A DNA stretch of 55,970 bases from Rhodobacterales bacterium (GTDB lineage Bacteria > Pseudomonadota > Alphaproteobacteria > Rhodobacterales > Rhodobacteraceae). Within the stretch, counting starts at the first letter, position 1; each line of letters opens with the position of its first letter. The notes beneath the pieces were generated by a model, which made no database searches, was not told where the DNA came from, and was given only the letters and a program-made list of their open reading frames with translations. Made by a program: the position numbers and the translations under genes. The stretch covers positions 1 to 55,970 of the forward strand of contig JAACUH010000068.1 in NCBI GenBank assembly GCA_009993005.1. Reading direction: 5' to 3'. This document shows, piece after piece, positions 45,611 to 54,943 of this stretch.

Positions 45611-45903
45611 CCGAAGCATTGACAGGACCGGCGCGCGATGCGGCGCTTGCCCCGCTGCTCGCGGCGGGCTGGGAGATGGCTCAGGCCCGCGATGCCATCA
45701 CACGGACCTATGTGTTCGCCAATTTCGTGGAGGCCTTCGGCTTCATGACCCGCGCGGCGCTCTGGGCGGAGAAGCTCAACCATCATCCCGAATGGTCCAA
45801 TGTCTATAAGACAGTGACCGTCACACTCACCACGCATGACGTGGACGGGCTGAGCAATCTCGATGTGATGCTCGCCACCCGGATGGACCAGTTGGCGCGG
45901 TAG
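45607..45903 (+). CDS. 4a-hydroxytetrahydrobiopterin dehydratase (pterin carbinolamine dehydratase)
   Basis: A 98-aa enzyme that recycles the pterin cofactor of phenylalanine hydroxylase. The signature H-H-P-x5-Y appears as [13 protein letters not shown] with the downstream [13 protein letters not shown]. Family length is about 95-100 aa. The ATG overlaps the previous stop (ATGA), so it belongs to the same transcript as the PF04339 gene. No phenylalanine hydroxylase gene is near; in alphaproteobacteria this enzyme often has other roles. Confidence 0.94.
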   Translation: MTEALTGPARDAALAPLLAAGWEMAQARDAITRTYVFANFVEAFGFMTRAALWAEKLNHHPEWSNVYKTVTVTLTTHDVDGLSNLDVMLATRMDQLAR

Positions 45904-45924
45904 GGCGCGCCTTTGAGCGCGCCC
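45903..45924. terminator. GC-rich hairpin between convergent genes
   Basis: GGGCGCGC (45903-45910), loop CTTTGA, GCGCGCCC (45917-45924): a perfect 8-bp stem right at the dehydratase stop, facing the peroxiredoxin gene. No T tract; may act as a bidirectional transcription stop. Confidence 0.5.
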
Positions 45925-45936
45925 CGTTCGCGGTGT

Positions 45937-46422
45937 TCAGAGCGACTCGAGGAACTTCTCGCCGGTCGAGATGTCGCAAACGCCGGGCTCGTCCACGCTC
46001 AACGCGGTGATCACGCCATCCTCGACCAGCGCGGCATAGCGGTTCGACCGGCCGATGAGACCGATGGCGGGCGCGGTGAAATCCATCCCCACCGCCTTGG
46101 TGAACGACCCGTCGGCGTCGCCCAGCAGGGTCACGCCTGCCGCGCCCGCGCCGGTTGCGTCGTCCCAGGCGCCCAGCACAAAGGGGTCATTGACCGACAG
46201 GCAGATCACCTCGTCCACGCCCTTGGCCTTGAACGCCTCGGCCGTGCGCATGAAGCTCGGCAGATGCGAGGTCGAGCAGGTGCCGGTAAAGGCGCCGGGC
46301 AGCGCAAAGAGAACCACCTTGCGCCCGGCGAGCCTGTCGGCCAGTTGCACGGTCGCGGGGCCATCGGCCGTCCAGTGGCCAAGGGTCGCGTCGGGGAGTT
46401 TCTGTCCGGTCGTGAGGGTCAT
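45937..46422 (-). CDS. Peroxiredoxin (Prx5/AhpC-TSA type)
   Basis: A 161-aa thiol peroxidase. The peroxidatic cysteine is in PGAFTGTCSTSHLPS (P-x3-T-x2-C). LFALPGAFTGTC and VDEVICLSVNDPFVLGAW are hallmarks of the Prx5 group. It reduces hydrogen peroxide and alkyl hydroperoxides using glutathione/glutaredoxin. The ATG at 46422 (MTLTTGQKLPD) was preferred to the upstream in-frame ATG at 46479. It is divergent from the FAD reductase gene. Confidence 0.94.
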   Translation of the reverse strand: MTLTTGQKLPDATLGHWTADGPATVQLADRLAGRKVVLFALPGAFTGTCSTSHLPSFMRTAEAFKAKGVDEVICLSVNDPFVLGAWDDATGAGAAGVTLLGDADGSFTKAVGMDFTAPAIGLIGRSNRYAALVEDGVITALSVDEPGVCDISTGEKFLESL

Positions 46423-46505
46423 CGCAGCATCCTTGTTTGCGTTTCCGTTGTCCCCGGATATAGGCTGCGCGGGGACCACGCGCCACCGAAAGGACCATTA
46501 TTCTC

Positions 46506-47717
46506 ATGTCGCATGTCGTTGTCATCGGGGCCGGGCAGGCCGGGTCGTCGCTGGTGTCGAGGCTGCGCGCGGACGGGTTCGACGGGCAGATCACGCTGGT
46601 GGGCAGCGAACCCGTGCCGCCCTATCAGCGCCCGCCCCTGTCCAAGGCCTATCTGCTGGGCGAGATGGAGGAAGAGCGGCTTTTTCTGCGCCCCGCCGCC
46701 TTTTATGCAGATCAGAACATCGCCCTGCGGCTCGATGTGACGGCGACCGCCATCGACCCCGCCGCGCGGACGGTCACGCTGTCGGATGGCGCGGTGCTTG
46801 CCTATGACGCGCTGGCGCTGACCACGGGTGCGACCCCGCGCCGCCTGCCGTCTGCCATCGGCGGCGCCTTGGCGGGCGTCCATACGATGCGCGACCTGCG
46901 CGACGCCGATGCGATGGCGCCCGAACTGGTTGCCGGGCGGCGCGTGCTCATCATCGGTGGCGGCTATATCGGGCTCGAGGCGGCGGCGGTCTGCGCGAAA
47001 CGCGGGCTGGACGTGACGGTGCTTGAACTGGCGCCGCGCATCCTGCAGCGGGTCGCGTCGCCGCAGACTTCGGACTATTTCCGCGCGCTGCATGCCGCAC
47101 ATGGCGTCACGATCCGCGAGAGTGTCGGCCTTGACCGCCTGCTGGGCGAAGGGCGCGTGACCGGTGCGCGCCTGTCGGATGGCAGCGAGATCGCGGTGGA
47201 TTTTGCCATCGTCGGTGTCGGCATCACCCCCAACACCGCGCTGGCAGAGAGCGCGGGCCTGACGCTCGACAACGGGATCTGGACGGATGCGCAGGCGCGC
47301 ACCTCGGACCCGCATATCTGGGCGGCGGGCGATTGCGCCTCCTGTGACTTCCACGGTGCGCGGGTCAGGATCGAAAGCGTCGGCAATGCCATCGACATGG
47401 CCGAGGTCGCGGCGCAGAACATCATGGGGCAGGGGGTGGACTATGCCCCCGCGCCCTGGTTCTGGTCGGACCAATATGATTGCAAGCTGCAGATCGCGGG
47501 GCTCAACCTCGGCTATGACGCGGTGCATCTGCGGCCGGGCGAGGGGGGCGCGCAGTCGCATTGGTATTACGCGGGCGAAAGGCTGATCGCGGTCGATGCG
47601 ATGAACGACCCGCGCGCCTACATGATCGGCAAGCGGCTGATCGAGATGGGTAAATCGCCCTCACCCGCCGTGGTGGCCGACCCGTCGAGCGACCTCAAGG
47701 CGCTGTTGCGCGCGTGA
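46506..47717 (+). CDS. FAD-dependent NAD(P)H:ferredoxin-type oxidoreductase
   Basis: A 403-aa flavoprotein of the ferredoxin/putidaredoxin reductase family. It has two dinucleotide-binding folds: VVIGAGQAGSSL (FAD, N-terminal) and VLIIGGGYIGLEAAAV (NAD, mid-protein), then the FAD loop ARTSDPHIWAAGDCAS. C-terminal APWFWSDQYDCKLQIAGLN is also typical of this family. It transfers electrons to a ferredoxin or monooxygenase partner not seen here. It follows a divergent peroxiredoxin gene, a pairing that suggests redox stress but is only an inference. Confidence 0.93.
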   Translation: MSHVVVIGAGQAGSSLVSRLRADGFDGQITLVGSEPVPPYQRPPLSKAYLLGEMEEERLFLRPAAFYADQNIALRLDVTATAIDPAARTVTLSDGAVLAYDALALTTGATPRRLPSAIGGALAGVHTMRDLRDADAMAPELVAGRRVLIIGGGYIGLEAAAVCAKRGLDVTVLELAPRILQRVASPQTSDYFRALHAAHGVTIRESVGLDRLLGEGRVTGARLSDGSEIAVDFAIVGVGITPNTALAESAGLTLDNGIWTDAQARTSDPHIWAAGDCASCDFHGARVRIESVGNAIDMAEVAAQNIMGQGVDYAPAPWFWSDQYDCKLQIAGLNLGYDAVHLRPGEGGAQSHWYYAGERLIAVDAMNDPRAYMIGKRLIEMGKSPSPAVVADPSSDLKALLRA

Positions 47718-48274
47718 GGATCATCGCTGGCGCGCAGCGCGGCCTGCAACTGGCGGAAGTGGGACAGGGCGATGCGGCGGCTCATCTGCGCCCGACGTCC
47801 GACCGCGTGCGCGAGGCGATCTTCAATGTGCTGACGGGCGGCCGCTTTGGCGACCCGGTGGGTGGCGCGCAGGTGCTCGACCTCTTTGCCGGGACCGGCG
47901 CGCTGGGGCTCGAAGCGCTGTCGCGCGGGGCGGTGCAGGCCACCTTTGTCGATGACGGGCGGGTGGCGCAGGGGCTGATCCGCGCCAACATCGCCCGCGC
48001 GCGCCGGCAGGGCGAGGCGGTGCTGCTGACCGTGAACGCCACCCGCCTGCCCGCCAACACCGGCCCCGCCGCCGGTCTGCTGTTTCTCGATCCGCCCTAT
48101 GGCAAGGGGCTTGGCCTGCCCGCGCTCTTGTCGGCGCAGGCCGGCGGCTGGGTCGCGCCCGGCGCGGTGGTGGTCTGGGAAGAGGCGGCGCCGATGCCCG
48201 CGCCGCCGGGTTTCACCGCGGCCGACAGCCGCCGCTATGGCGACACGCATGTCACGCTGTTGCGCGCCGCCTAG
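47714..48274 (+). CDS. rsmD: 16S rRNA (guanine966-N2)-methyltransferase RsmD
   Basis: A 186-aa SAM-dependent methyltransferase that modifies G966 of 16S rRNA. Motifs: MRIIAGAQRG, RPTSDRVREAIFNVLTGG, VLDLFAGTGALGLEALSRGA (SAM binding) and the catalytic DPPYGKG. The start is a GTG overlapping the oxidoreductase stop (GTGA). It ends with TAG inside CTAG, sharing four bases with the convergent YggS-type gene's stop. Confidence 0.96.
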   Translation: MRIIAGAQRGLQLAEVGQGDAAAHLRPTSDRVREAIFNVLTGGRFGDPVGGAQVLDLFAGTGALGLEALSRGAVQATFVDDGRVAQGLIRANIARARRQGEAVLLTVNATRLPANTGPAAGLLFLDPPYGKGLGLPALLSAQAGGWVAPGAVVVWEEAAPMPAPPGFTAADSRRYGDTHVTLLRAA

Positions 48275-48924
48275 GGCGCGACACGCTCGCCGAATATCGC
48301 AGAGCCGACACGCACATGGGTGGCACCATGCGCGATGGCGGTCTCGAAATCGCCGCTCATCCCCATCGACAGGCCGCCAAGGCCATTGCGCGCGGCCATG
48401 GCGGCCAGCATCGCGAAATGCGGCGCGGGGTCATCCTCGGCCGGGGGAATGCACATCAGCCCCACGACCGGCAGATCCATCGCGCGCGCGGCCGCGACCA
48501 GCGCGTCGGTGTCATCGGGCAGCACGCCCGCCTTTTGCGGCTCTGCCCCGGTGTTGACCTGCACAAAGAGGTCGGGCGAGGTGCCACGCTCCTGCGCGAG
48601 CCGCGCGAGCACCTCGGCCAGCCGCAGCCGGTCGAGCGTGTGGATCGCGGCAAACATCCCCACCGCCTGACGCGCCTTGTTGGTCTGCAAGGGGCCGATC
48701 AGGTGCAGGATGATGTCGGCGTGGTCAGCCTGAAAGGCAGGCCAGCGCCCCGCCGCCTCCTGCACCCGGTTTTCCCCGAAAACGCGCTGCCCCTGCCCGA
48801 GAATCGCCGCAACCCGCTCTGCGGGCTGAACCTTGGACACGGCGATGAGCGTGATGTCCGCCGCCCCGCGTCCGGCCGCAATGGCCGCCTGCACGACCCG
48901 GTTCCTGATATCGGTCAATGGCAT
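48271..48924 (-). CDS. YggS-family PLP homeostasis protein
   Basis: A 217-aa single-domain PLP protein that buffers free pyridoxal phosphate. The PLP lysine is in LIAVSKVQPAE. Other landmarks: FGENRVQEA, HLIGPLQTNKAR, VNTGAEPQKAG and the C-terminal LSMGMSGDFETAIAHGATHVRVGSAIFGER. The start at 48924 (MPLTDIRNRVV) was chosen; the reading frame upstream of it is antisense to the porin promoter region. Confidence 0.95.
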   Translation of the reverse strand: MPLTDIRNRVVQAAIAAGRGAADITLIAVSKVQPAERVAAILGQGQRVFGENRVQEAAGRWPAFQADHADIILHLIGPLQTNKARQAVGMFAAIHTLDRLRLAEVLARLAQERGTSPDLFVQVNTGAEPQKAGVLPDDTDALVAAARAMDLPVVGLMCIPPAEDDPAPHFAMLAAMAARNGLGGLSMGMSGDFETAIAHGATHVRVGSAIFGERVAP

Positions 48925-49158
48925 GGCAAACCCCGCAAGCCCAAAGGGGACAAGCCCCCGAGCGTCCACATAGGCCGCGACAGGCGCCCTGTCATGGCAG
49001 AAATGCGCAAGTGAGGTGTGTGGCGCTGTTGCATCATTTTTACGGCAGACACCCGAAGCCGGGCCAATTCGCTTGAGTGGAAACGGTGTTGGGCGCAAAG
49101 ACATCATTAATGCTAGTTGGACTGGCATTCTTGGGAATGCAAAACACGAGGGAATATC

Positions 49159-50181
49159 ATGAAAAGCATCCTTCTTGCCTCGGCTTCGGTCATCGCCTTC
49201 GCTGGCGCCGCCGCTGCTGAAGTTTCGTTCGGTGGTTCGGCCACCCTGGGCTACAACGACGACATCAACAACGGCATCTACTGGGAAGGCGACCTCAGCG
49301 TTTCGCTGTCGCAAGAGCTCGACAACGGTCTGACCGCCGCTGCTTCGTTCGGCCTGAACATCACCGCCGACGATCTGACCGGTGACACCGTCACCTCCGA
49401 AGATTTCGCCATCTCGCTGACCTCAGAGTCGGCCGGCCTGCACTTCGGTGTGGTTGACACCGCGACCCAGCGTCTGTGGTCCGCTCCGGACGGCATGGCT
49501 GCTGACGTGTTCGCCGAAGAAGGCGACTGGGGCGATGCGCAACTGCGCGGCGACATCACCTACGGTGGCGTCGATGCGTCGATCAGCTACGGCGTTGCCG
49601 CTGGCGAGCTCGTCGGCCTGCAAGTTGCGGCGACCGCGACCTTCGGCAACTTCAACCTCGGCGCTGCCTACCAGGACGCCGACTCGAACGCCGCCGCTGG
49701 CGCAGTGTCCGGTACGGATTCCTTCGGTGTGTCGCTGGGCACCTCGTTCAGCGGTGCTGACGTGACCCTCGCCTACGTTGACAACGGCGACGACACCTCG
49801 ATCGGTATCGGCGCGTCCTACCCGGTCGGCCCGGTGACCGTTGGCGCCTACTACGCCGTCAACGATCCGTCGGACGACGCATGGGGCCTGACGGCTGACT
49901 ATGCTTCGGGCCCGCTCACCGTGTCCGCCTTCTACGACGTGGTCGGTACGGATGGTGTCTTCGGTGTCGAAGGTTCGTACGATGTCGGCAACAACATCAC
50001 CGCTCTGTTCGGTGTGATCGACAACGGCGACGCCTACTACGTCGCGGCGAACGTTGACATGGGTGGCGGTGCCTCGCTGCTGGTCTCCTACGCCCAGGAC
50101 GACAACGATCCGGCCAACGACGCGATCGGCGACCCGGAATACCTGCACGGCATCACCGCCGAAGTCGGTCTGTCGTTCTAA
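49159..50181 (+). CDS. Rhodobacter-type outer-membrane porin
   Basis: A 340-aa trimeric beta-barrel porin. The signal peptide is MKSILLASASVIAFAGAAAA; the mature part begins EVSFGGSATLGYNDD. Alternating, acidic and Gly/Ser/Tyr-rich strands run throughout and the chain ends in GLSF, with the terminal Phe needed for barrel insertion. Codon choice differs from neighbours (many GCT, GGT, GTT and TCG/TTC), as expected of a very abundant protein. ATG at 49159 follows GAGGGAATATC. The 234-bp leader before it contains the promoter. A strong terminator follows. Confidence 0.93.
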   Translation: MKSILLASASVIAFAGAAAAEVSFGGSATLGYNDDINNGIYWEGDLSVSLSQELDNGLTAAASFGLNITADDLTGDTVTSEDFAISLTSESAGLHFGVVDTATQRLWSAPDGMAADVFAEEGDWGDAQLRGDITYGGVDASISYGVAAGELVGLQVAATATFGNFNLGAAYQDADSNAAAGAVSGTDSFGVSLGTSFSGADVTLAYVDNGDDTSIGIGASYPVGPVTVGAYYAVNDPSDDAWGLTADYASGPLTVSAFYDVVGTDGVFGVEGSYDVGNNITALFGVIDNGDAYYVAANVDMGGGASLLVSYAQDDNDPANDAIGDPEYLHGITAEVGLSF

Positions 50182-50205
50182 TAGACGCTCCTTCGGGAAC
50201 AGGTC

Positions 50206-50240
50206 AGAGCGGTCCTTCGGGGCCGCTCTTTCCTTTTGTG
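50206..50240 (+). terminator. Strong terminator of the porin gene
   Basis: A 10-bp stem, AGAGCGGTCC (50206-50215) with GGGCCGCTCT (50220-50229), around a TTCG tetraloop, then TTTCCTTTTGTG. One G-T pair. Textbook hairpin for a highly expressed gene. Confidence 0.92.
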
Positions 50241-50270
50241 CGGGCCTTTTGTGCGGGCCTTTTGTGCGGG
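50232..50270. repeat. Three tandem 13-bp repeats after the porin terminator
   Basis: Unit CCTTTTGTGCGGG occurs three times exactly (50232-50244, 50245-50257, 50258-50270), then CC. The array overlaps the T-rich end of the porin terminator. A slippage-prone tandem array in otherwise unremarkable DNA. Confidence 0.9.
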
Positions 50271-50348
50271 CCGGGTCATGGGACTTGTGACACTCCCGCC
50301 GCTTCGCTACACATTTGCGCAATGGATTGATCCCTTGGGGGAAAGACT

Positions 50349-50789
50349 TTGACCGCACTCGCCCGCCTTACCCGCTTCGGCCTGATCGCCGCGCTGACAC
50401 TCGCCCTGACGGGGTGCAGCGGCGGCCTCTTTGGCGGCGGGCGCGCGGCTGATGACGCGACCCGGCAGGCGTCGCGCGCGCGCGGGGCCGAGAATGTCGC
50501 GGTCAACCGCTACCTGTGGTTCGCCACCTTCGATGTGCTGAACTTTCTTCCCGTGCAATCGGCCGACCCCTTTACAGGCGTCATCGTCTTTGGCCCCGGC
50601 ACGCCGCCGGGCGGCAGCCGTGCCTACCGCGCCACCGTCTATATCTCTGACCCCGCGCTTGATGCGCGCGCGCTCAATGTGTCGATCCTGACCGGCGGCG
50701 GCCCCGCCGCCGCCGAGACGACGCGCGCCATCGAGGACGCGATCCTGTCGCGCGCGCGGCAGTTGCGCATCGCGGACGGCGCGCTCTAG
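50349..50789 (+). CDS. DUF3576 lipoprotein
   Basis: A 146-aa predicted lipoprotein of the DUF3576 family, function unknown. It starts at TTG (50349) behind GGGGGAAAG; no ATG fits. Signal and lipobox: RFGLIAALTLALTGC then SGGLFGGG. The mature protein has the family features VNRYLWFATFDVLNFLPVQSADPF and GGVI-like FTGVIVFGP, and TRAIEDAILSRARQLRIA. It always seems to travel with leuS-lptE-holA in this group (established for related genomes from memory, not checked here). Confidence 0.88.
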   Translation: MTALARLTRFGLIAALTLALTGCSGGLFGGGRAADDATRQASRARGAENVAVNRYLWFATFDVLNFLPVQSADPFTGVIVFGPGTPPGGSRAYRATVYISDPALDARALNVSILTGGGPAAAETTRAIEDAILSRARQLRIADGAL

Positions 50790-50864
50790 CCTCTGCCGCG
50801 CGGCCGCAGTATCACCTGCGCCGGGCTATCCGCACCCGCGCCCCTCATCTGTGAAAGTTCGATA

Positions 50865-53411
50865 ATGTCCCGCTATTCCGCGTCCGAGATCGAAGCCCGC
50901 TGGCAAGCCGCCTGGGATCAGGCCGGCACCTTCCGCGCCACGCGCGACGGCGGCAAGCCCAAGTATTACGTGCTCGAGATGTTCCCCTACCCGTCCGGTC
51001 GCATCCACATCGGCCATGTGCGCAACTATACGATGGGCGACGTGGTCGCGCGCTACAAGATCGCGACCGGGCACAATGTCCTGCACCCGATGGGCTGGGA
51101 CGCCTTCGGGATGCCGGCCGAAAATGCTGCCATGGCATCGGGCGGCCACCCCAAGGACTGGACCTACAGCAACATCGCCGACATGCGCGCGCAGATGAAG
51201 CCGCTGGGCCTGTCGATCGACTGGTCGCGCGAGTTTGCCACCTGCGACCCGGAGTATTACGGCCAGCAGCAAGCGCTGTTCATCGACATGCTGAACGCGG
51301 GGCTGGTCTATCGCAAGAATGCCGTCGTGAACTGGGACCCGGTCGATATGACCGTGCTCGCCAATGAGCAGGTGATCGACGGCAAGGGCTGGCGGTCGGG
51401 CGCCGACGTGGAACGGCGCGAGCTCACGCAATGGTTCTTCAGGATCAGCGAGTATAGCGGCGAATTGCTCGATGCCATCGACGGGCTCGACGACTGGCCG
51501 GCCAAGGTCAAGCTGATGCAGTCGAACTGGATCGGCCGGTCGCGCGGGCTGCAATTCTCGTTTTCGCTGATCGACGGGCCGGAGGGGCATGACCGGGTCG
51601 AGGTCTATACGACCCGGCCCGATACGCTGATGGGCGCGTCGTTCGTCGGCATCTCGCCCGATCACCCGCTGGCCAAAGAGCTCGAGGCGGAACGCCCCGA
51701 TGTGGCCGCATTCTGCGCGCTGGCGCGCAAGGGCGGCACCACCGAAGAGGCGATCGAAAAGGCCGAGAAGCTGGGCTTTGACACCGGCCTGCGGGTCCGT
51801 CACCCCTTTGATACCGCGTGGGAATTGCCGGTCTATATCGCCAATTTCATCCTGATGGATTACGGCACCGGCGCGATTTTCGGCGTGCCCGCGCATGACC
51901 AGCGCGACCATGACTTTGCCCGCAAATACGCGCTGCCGATCATCGACACATTTCTGCCGCTGACGGGTGAGCATGACATCGCCGCCGCGCCCTTTGTGCC
52001 GGCCAAGACCGACGCCGTCCGCTGGACCCGCGCCTTTGGCTGGGACGAGACCGCCAATGCCAACACCGCCATCGACGCGGCCATCGCCTTTTGCGAGGGC
52101 AACGGCGTGGGGCAGGGCGTCACCAAATACCGCCTGCGCGACTGGGGGCTGAGCCGCCAGCGCTATTGGGGCTGCCCGATCCCGGTGATCCATTGCGAAA
52201 CCTGCGGCGTGGTCCCCGAGGCCAAGGAAAACCTGCCCGTGCGGCTGCCCGACGATGTGACCTTTGACGTGCCGGGCAATCCGCTCGACCGGCATCCGAC
52301 CTGGCGGGATTGTACCTGCCCGACGTGCGGCGCAAAGGCCCGGCGCGAGACCGACACGATGGACACATTCGTCGATTCGTCCTGGTATTACGCCCGCTTT
52401 ACCGCGCCCCATGCCGCCACGCCCACCGACATGGCCGAGGCCGAATACTGGATGAACGTCGATCAGTATATCGGCGGGGTCGAGCACGCGATCCTGCATC
52501 TGCTCTATTCCCGGTTCTTTGCCCGCGCGATGCAGATCACCGGCCACCTGCCCGCCAAGGCGATCGAGCCGTTCAACGCGCTCTTTACCCAAGGCATGGT
52601 CACGCATGAGATCTACCAGACCCGCGACGCCGAGGGCCGCCCGGTCTATCACCTGCCCGAAGAGGTCGAGGGCGGTGTGCTGCGGGCCACCGGCGAAAAG
52701 GTCGAGATCATCCCTTCGGCCAAGATGTCGAAGTCAAAGAAGAACGTCGTCGATCCGGTGACGATCATCGCCACCTATGGCGCCGATACCGCGCGTTGGT
52801 TCGTCCTGTCCGACAGCCCGCCCGAGCGGGATGTGGAATGGACGGCGGCGGGCGCCGAGGCGGCGCACAAGTTCCTCGCGCGCGTCTGGCGGATCGGCCA
52901 CGAGATCGCGGCGTTGGCTGACGTGGCGGGGCAGGGCGACGCGGACCTGCTGCGCGCGATGCACAAGACGATCCATGACGTGACGCAAGGGGTCGAGAGT
53001 TTTGGTTTCAACGCGGCCATCGCGCGGCTCTATGCCTTTGCCAACACGCTCGCGCGGTCGGATGCGGGCGGTGCGGCGAAACGGCAGGCGATGCGCGCCC
53101 TGGCGCAGCTCATGGCGCCGATGACCCCGCATCTGGCCGAAGAGGTCTGGGCGATGCTGGGTGGCGACGGCCTGATCGCCAATGCGCCCTGGCCCGTGGC
53201 CGACCCCGCGATGCTGGTCGAGGACAGCGTGACGCTGCCGATCCAGGTCAACGGCAAACGGCGGGGCGAGGTGACGGTGCCGCGCGACATGCCCGTGGCC
53301 GAGATCGAGGCGCTGGTGCTGGCCGACGAGGCGGTGGCGCGCGCGCTCGACGGGGCCGCGCCGAAAAAGCTGATCGTGGTGCCGGGCCGGATCGTCAATG
53401 TCGTCATCTGA
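50865..53411 (+). CDS. leuS: Leucyl-tRNA synthetase
   Basis: Charges tRNA-Leu with leucine in the cytosol. The 848-aa class I synthetase has the HIGH motif in [15 protein letters not shown] (residues 48-51) and the KMSKS loop in [14 protein letters not shown] (about residue 620). The CP1 editing domain lies between, and ETCGVVP and CPTCGAKA form the zinc-like ribbon segments. The ATG at 50865 is preceded by GTGAAAG. It overlaps lptE by 14 bases. Confidence 0.98.
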   Translation: MSRYSASEIEARWQAAWDQAGTFRATRDGGKPKYYVLEMFPYPSGRIHIGHVRNYTMGDVVARYKIATGHNVLHPMGWDAFGMPAENAAMASGGHPKDWTYSNIADMRAQMKPLGLSIDWSREFATCDPEYYGQQQALFIDMLNAGLVYRKNAVVNWDPVDMTVLANEQVIDGKGWRSGADVERRELTQWFFRISEYSGELLDAIDGLDDWPAKVKLMQSNWIGRSRGLQFSFSLIDGPEGHDRVEVYTTRPDTLMGASFVGISPDHPLAKELEAERPDVAAFCALARKGGTTEEAIEKAEKLGFDTGLRVRHPFDTAWELPVYIANFILMDYGTGAIFGVPAHDQRDHDFARKYALPIIDTFLPLTGEHDIAAAPFVPAKTDAVRWTRAFGWDETANANTAIDAAIAFCEGNGVGQGVTKYRLRDWGLSRQRYWGCPIPVIHCETCGVVPEAKENLPVRLPDDVTFDVPGNPLDRHPTWRDCTCPTCGAKARRETDTMDTFVDSSWYYARFTAPHAATPTDMAEAEYWMNVDQYIGGVEHAILHLLYSRFFARAMQITGHLPAKAIEPFNALFTQGMVTHEIYQTRDAEGRPVYHLPEEVEGGVLRATGEKVEIIPSAKMSKSKKNVVDPVTIIATYGADTARWFVLSDSPPERDVEWTAAGAEAAHKFLARVWRIGHEIAALADVAGQGDADLLRAMHKTIHDVTQGVESFGFNAAIARLYAFANTLARSDAGGAAKRQAMRALAQLMAPMTPHLAEEVWAMLGGDGLIANAPWPVADPAMLVEDSVTLPIQVNGKRRGEVTVPRDMPVAEIEALVLADEAVARALDGAAPKKLIVVPGRIVNVVI

Positions 53412-53898
53412 CCGCCCTCGCCCGCCCTCGCGCCGCGCGGCCCTGCTCGGGTTCGCGGCGCTGGCGGGCTGCGGTTTTGCCCCGGTCTATGGGCCGGACA
53501 GTGCCGCGCTCGCGCTGCGCGACAGCGTCGCTGTGGACGCGCCGCAGACCGTGGACGGCTACCGCTTGCGCCGGGCGCTCGAGGACCGGCTTGGCCGTGC
53601 AGCCCCCCCTGCGTTCAGGCTGTCGCTGTCCTATGACGTGACCGAGAGCGCGACGGCGATCACGCCCGGCGGCACGGCCTCGCGCAGCACGCTCGCCGGG
53701 GTCGTGCGCTATGCCCTGCGTGCCGAAGGGGGCGAGGCGGTGCTCGTGCAGGGGCAGGTGGACAGCTTTGCCAGCTATGCGACCACAGGCACCACCGTCG
53801 CCACACGCGCCGCCGCCGAGGATGCCCGCGCGCGGCTGGCCATGGGGCTGGCCGACCTGCTGGTGACGCGCCTCACCCTCAGCGCGCCGGGGCGCTGA
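53398..53898 (+). CDS. lptE: LPS assembly lipoprotein LptE
   Basis: A 166-aa outer-membrane lipoprotein that plugs the LptD barrel in lipopolysaccharide export. An Arg/Pro-rich N-terminus leads to [12 protein letters not shown], the lipobox, and [10 protein letters not shown], the conserved start of mature LptE in alphaproteobacteria. The rest matches the family in length and beta character. Start at 53398 lies inside the leuS end. Tight leuS-lptE-holA order is typical. Confidence 0.9.
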   Translation: MSSSDRPRPPSRRAALLGFAALAGCGFAPVYGPDSAALALRDSVAVDAPQTVDGYRLRRALEDRLGRAAPPAFRLSLSYDVTESATAITPGGTASRSTLAGVVRYALRAEGGEAVLVQGQVDSFASYATTGTTVATRAAAEDARARLAMGLADLLVTRLTLSAPGR

Positions 53899-53902
53899 GC
53901 CC

Positions 53903-54943
53903 ATGAAGCTCGCCCCCCGCGACGCGCTCGCCTATTTCCGCAAGCCCGACGCCAAGGCCACCGGCCTCCTGATCTATGGCGAGGATGCGATGCGCGTGGC
54001 GCAGCGGCGACAAGAGGTGATCACCGCGCTGATCGGCCCGGATGGTGAGGCCGAGATGCGGCTGACGCGCATCCCCGCCTCGGACCTGCGCAAGGATGCG
54101 GCGCTGCTCGACGACGCGATCCGCGCGCAGAGCTTTTTTCCCGGCGCGCGCGTGGCCTTTGTCGAAGGGGCGACGGACGGGATGGCCGATGCCATCGCCG
54201 CCGCGCTGGCCGACTGGCGTGATGGCGACGCGCAGGTGATCGTCACGGCCGCCCAACTCACGGCCAGATCGGCACTGCGCAAGCTGTTCGAGGGGCACCC
54301 CCGCGCCTTTGCCATCGGGCTATACGATGATCCGCCCACGCCTGCAGAGGTCGAGGCGATGCTGGCGGCGGCCGGCCTGACCCGGGTCAGCCGCGACGCC
54401 TCTGCGATGCTGTCCGCGCTGAGCCGGAGCATTGATCCCGGCGACTTTCGCCAGACGATCGAAAAGCTGGGCCTCTACAAGCAAGGCGATTCGACCGAAG
54501 TCACGCCACAGGATTTCGACGCGGTTGCGCCACAATCCGCCGAAGCAGACATCGACGACCTGATAGCGGTCGTGGCAGAGCGCCAGGACACCCGCATCGC
54601 GCCGGTGCTGCGCCGGCTCGCGGCGCAAGGGGTCAATGCGACGGGTGTCTGCATCGGTGCGATGCGCCATTTCCGCATGTTGCACGCGGCCGCCTCTGAC
54701 CCGGGGGGTGCGGCGGCGGGTGTCGGCAAACTGCGCCCGCCCCTGTTTGGCCCGCGCCGGGATGCCGCCCTGCGGCAGGCCGAGGGGTGGGGGCGCGACC
54801 GGCTGGAGGAAGCGCTCGCCGCCTTGCTGGACACCGACCTGCAACTGCGGTCGTCCAGTCCGGTGCCGCAATTTGCCCTGCTTGAACGCGCGTTGATCCG
54901 GCTGGCGCGGTCGGGGCGACGTCAGGGCCACGGCGCGCAGTGA
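53903..54943 (+). CDS. holA: DNA polymerase III subunit delta
   Basis: HolA is the clamp-loader subunit that opens the beta clamp. The 346-aa protein starts MKLAPRDALAYFRKPDAKA and has LLIYGEDAMRVAQRR (first AAA-like fold), AFVEGATDGMAD, and VAERQDTRIAPVLRRLAAQGVNA near the C-terminal domain. It follows lptE by 4 bp and ends next to the 14-bp tandem repeats. Confidence 0.95.
   Translation: MKLAPRDALAYFRKPDAKATGLLIYGEDAMRVAQRRQEVITALIGPDGEAEMRLTRIPASDLRKDAALLDDAIRAQSFFPGARVAFVEGATDGMADAIAAALADWRDGDAQVIVTAAQLTARSALRKLFEGHPRAFAIGLYDDPPTPAEVEAMLAAAGLTRVSRDASAMLSALSRSIDPGDFRQTIEKLGLYKQGDSTEVTPQDFDAVAPQSAEADIDDLIAVVAERQDTRIAPVLRRLAAQGVNATGVCIGAMRHFRMLHAAASDPGGAAAGVGKLRPPLFGPRRDAALRQAEGWGRDRLEEALAALLDTDLQLRSSSPVPQFALLERALIRLARSGRRQGHGAQ

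Noticed and set aside
46185-46600. Alternative peroxiredoxin frame and start at 46479
   Set aside because: The family begins at MTLTTGQKLPD; the longer frame would add a Gly/Asn-rich extension that belongs to the divergent leader.
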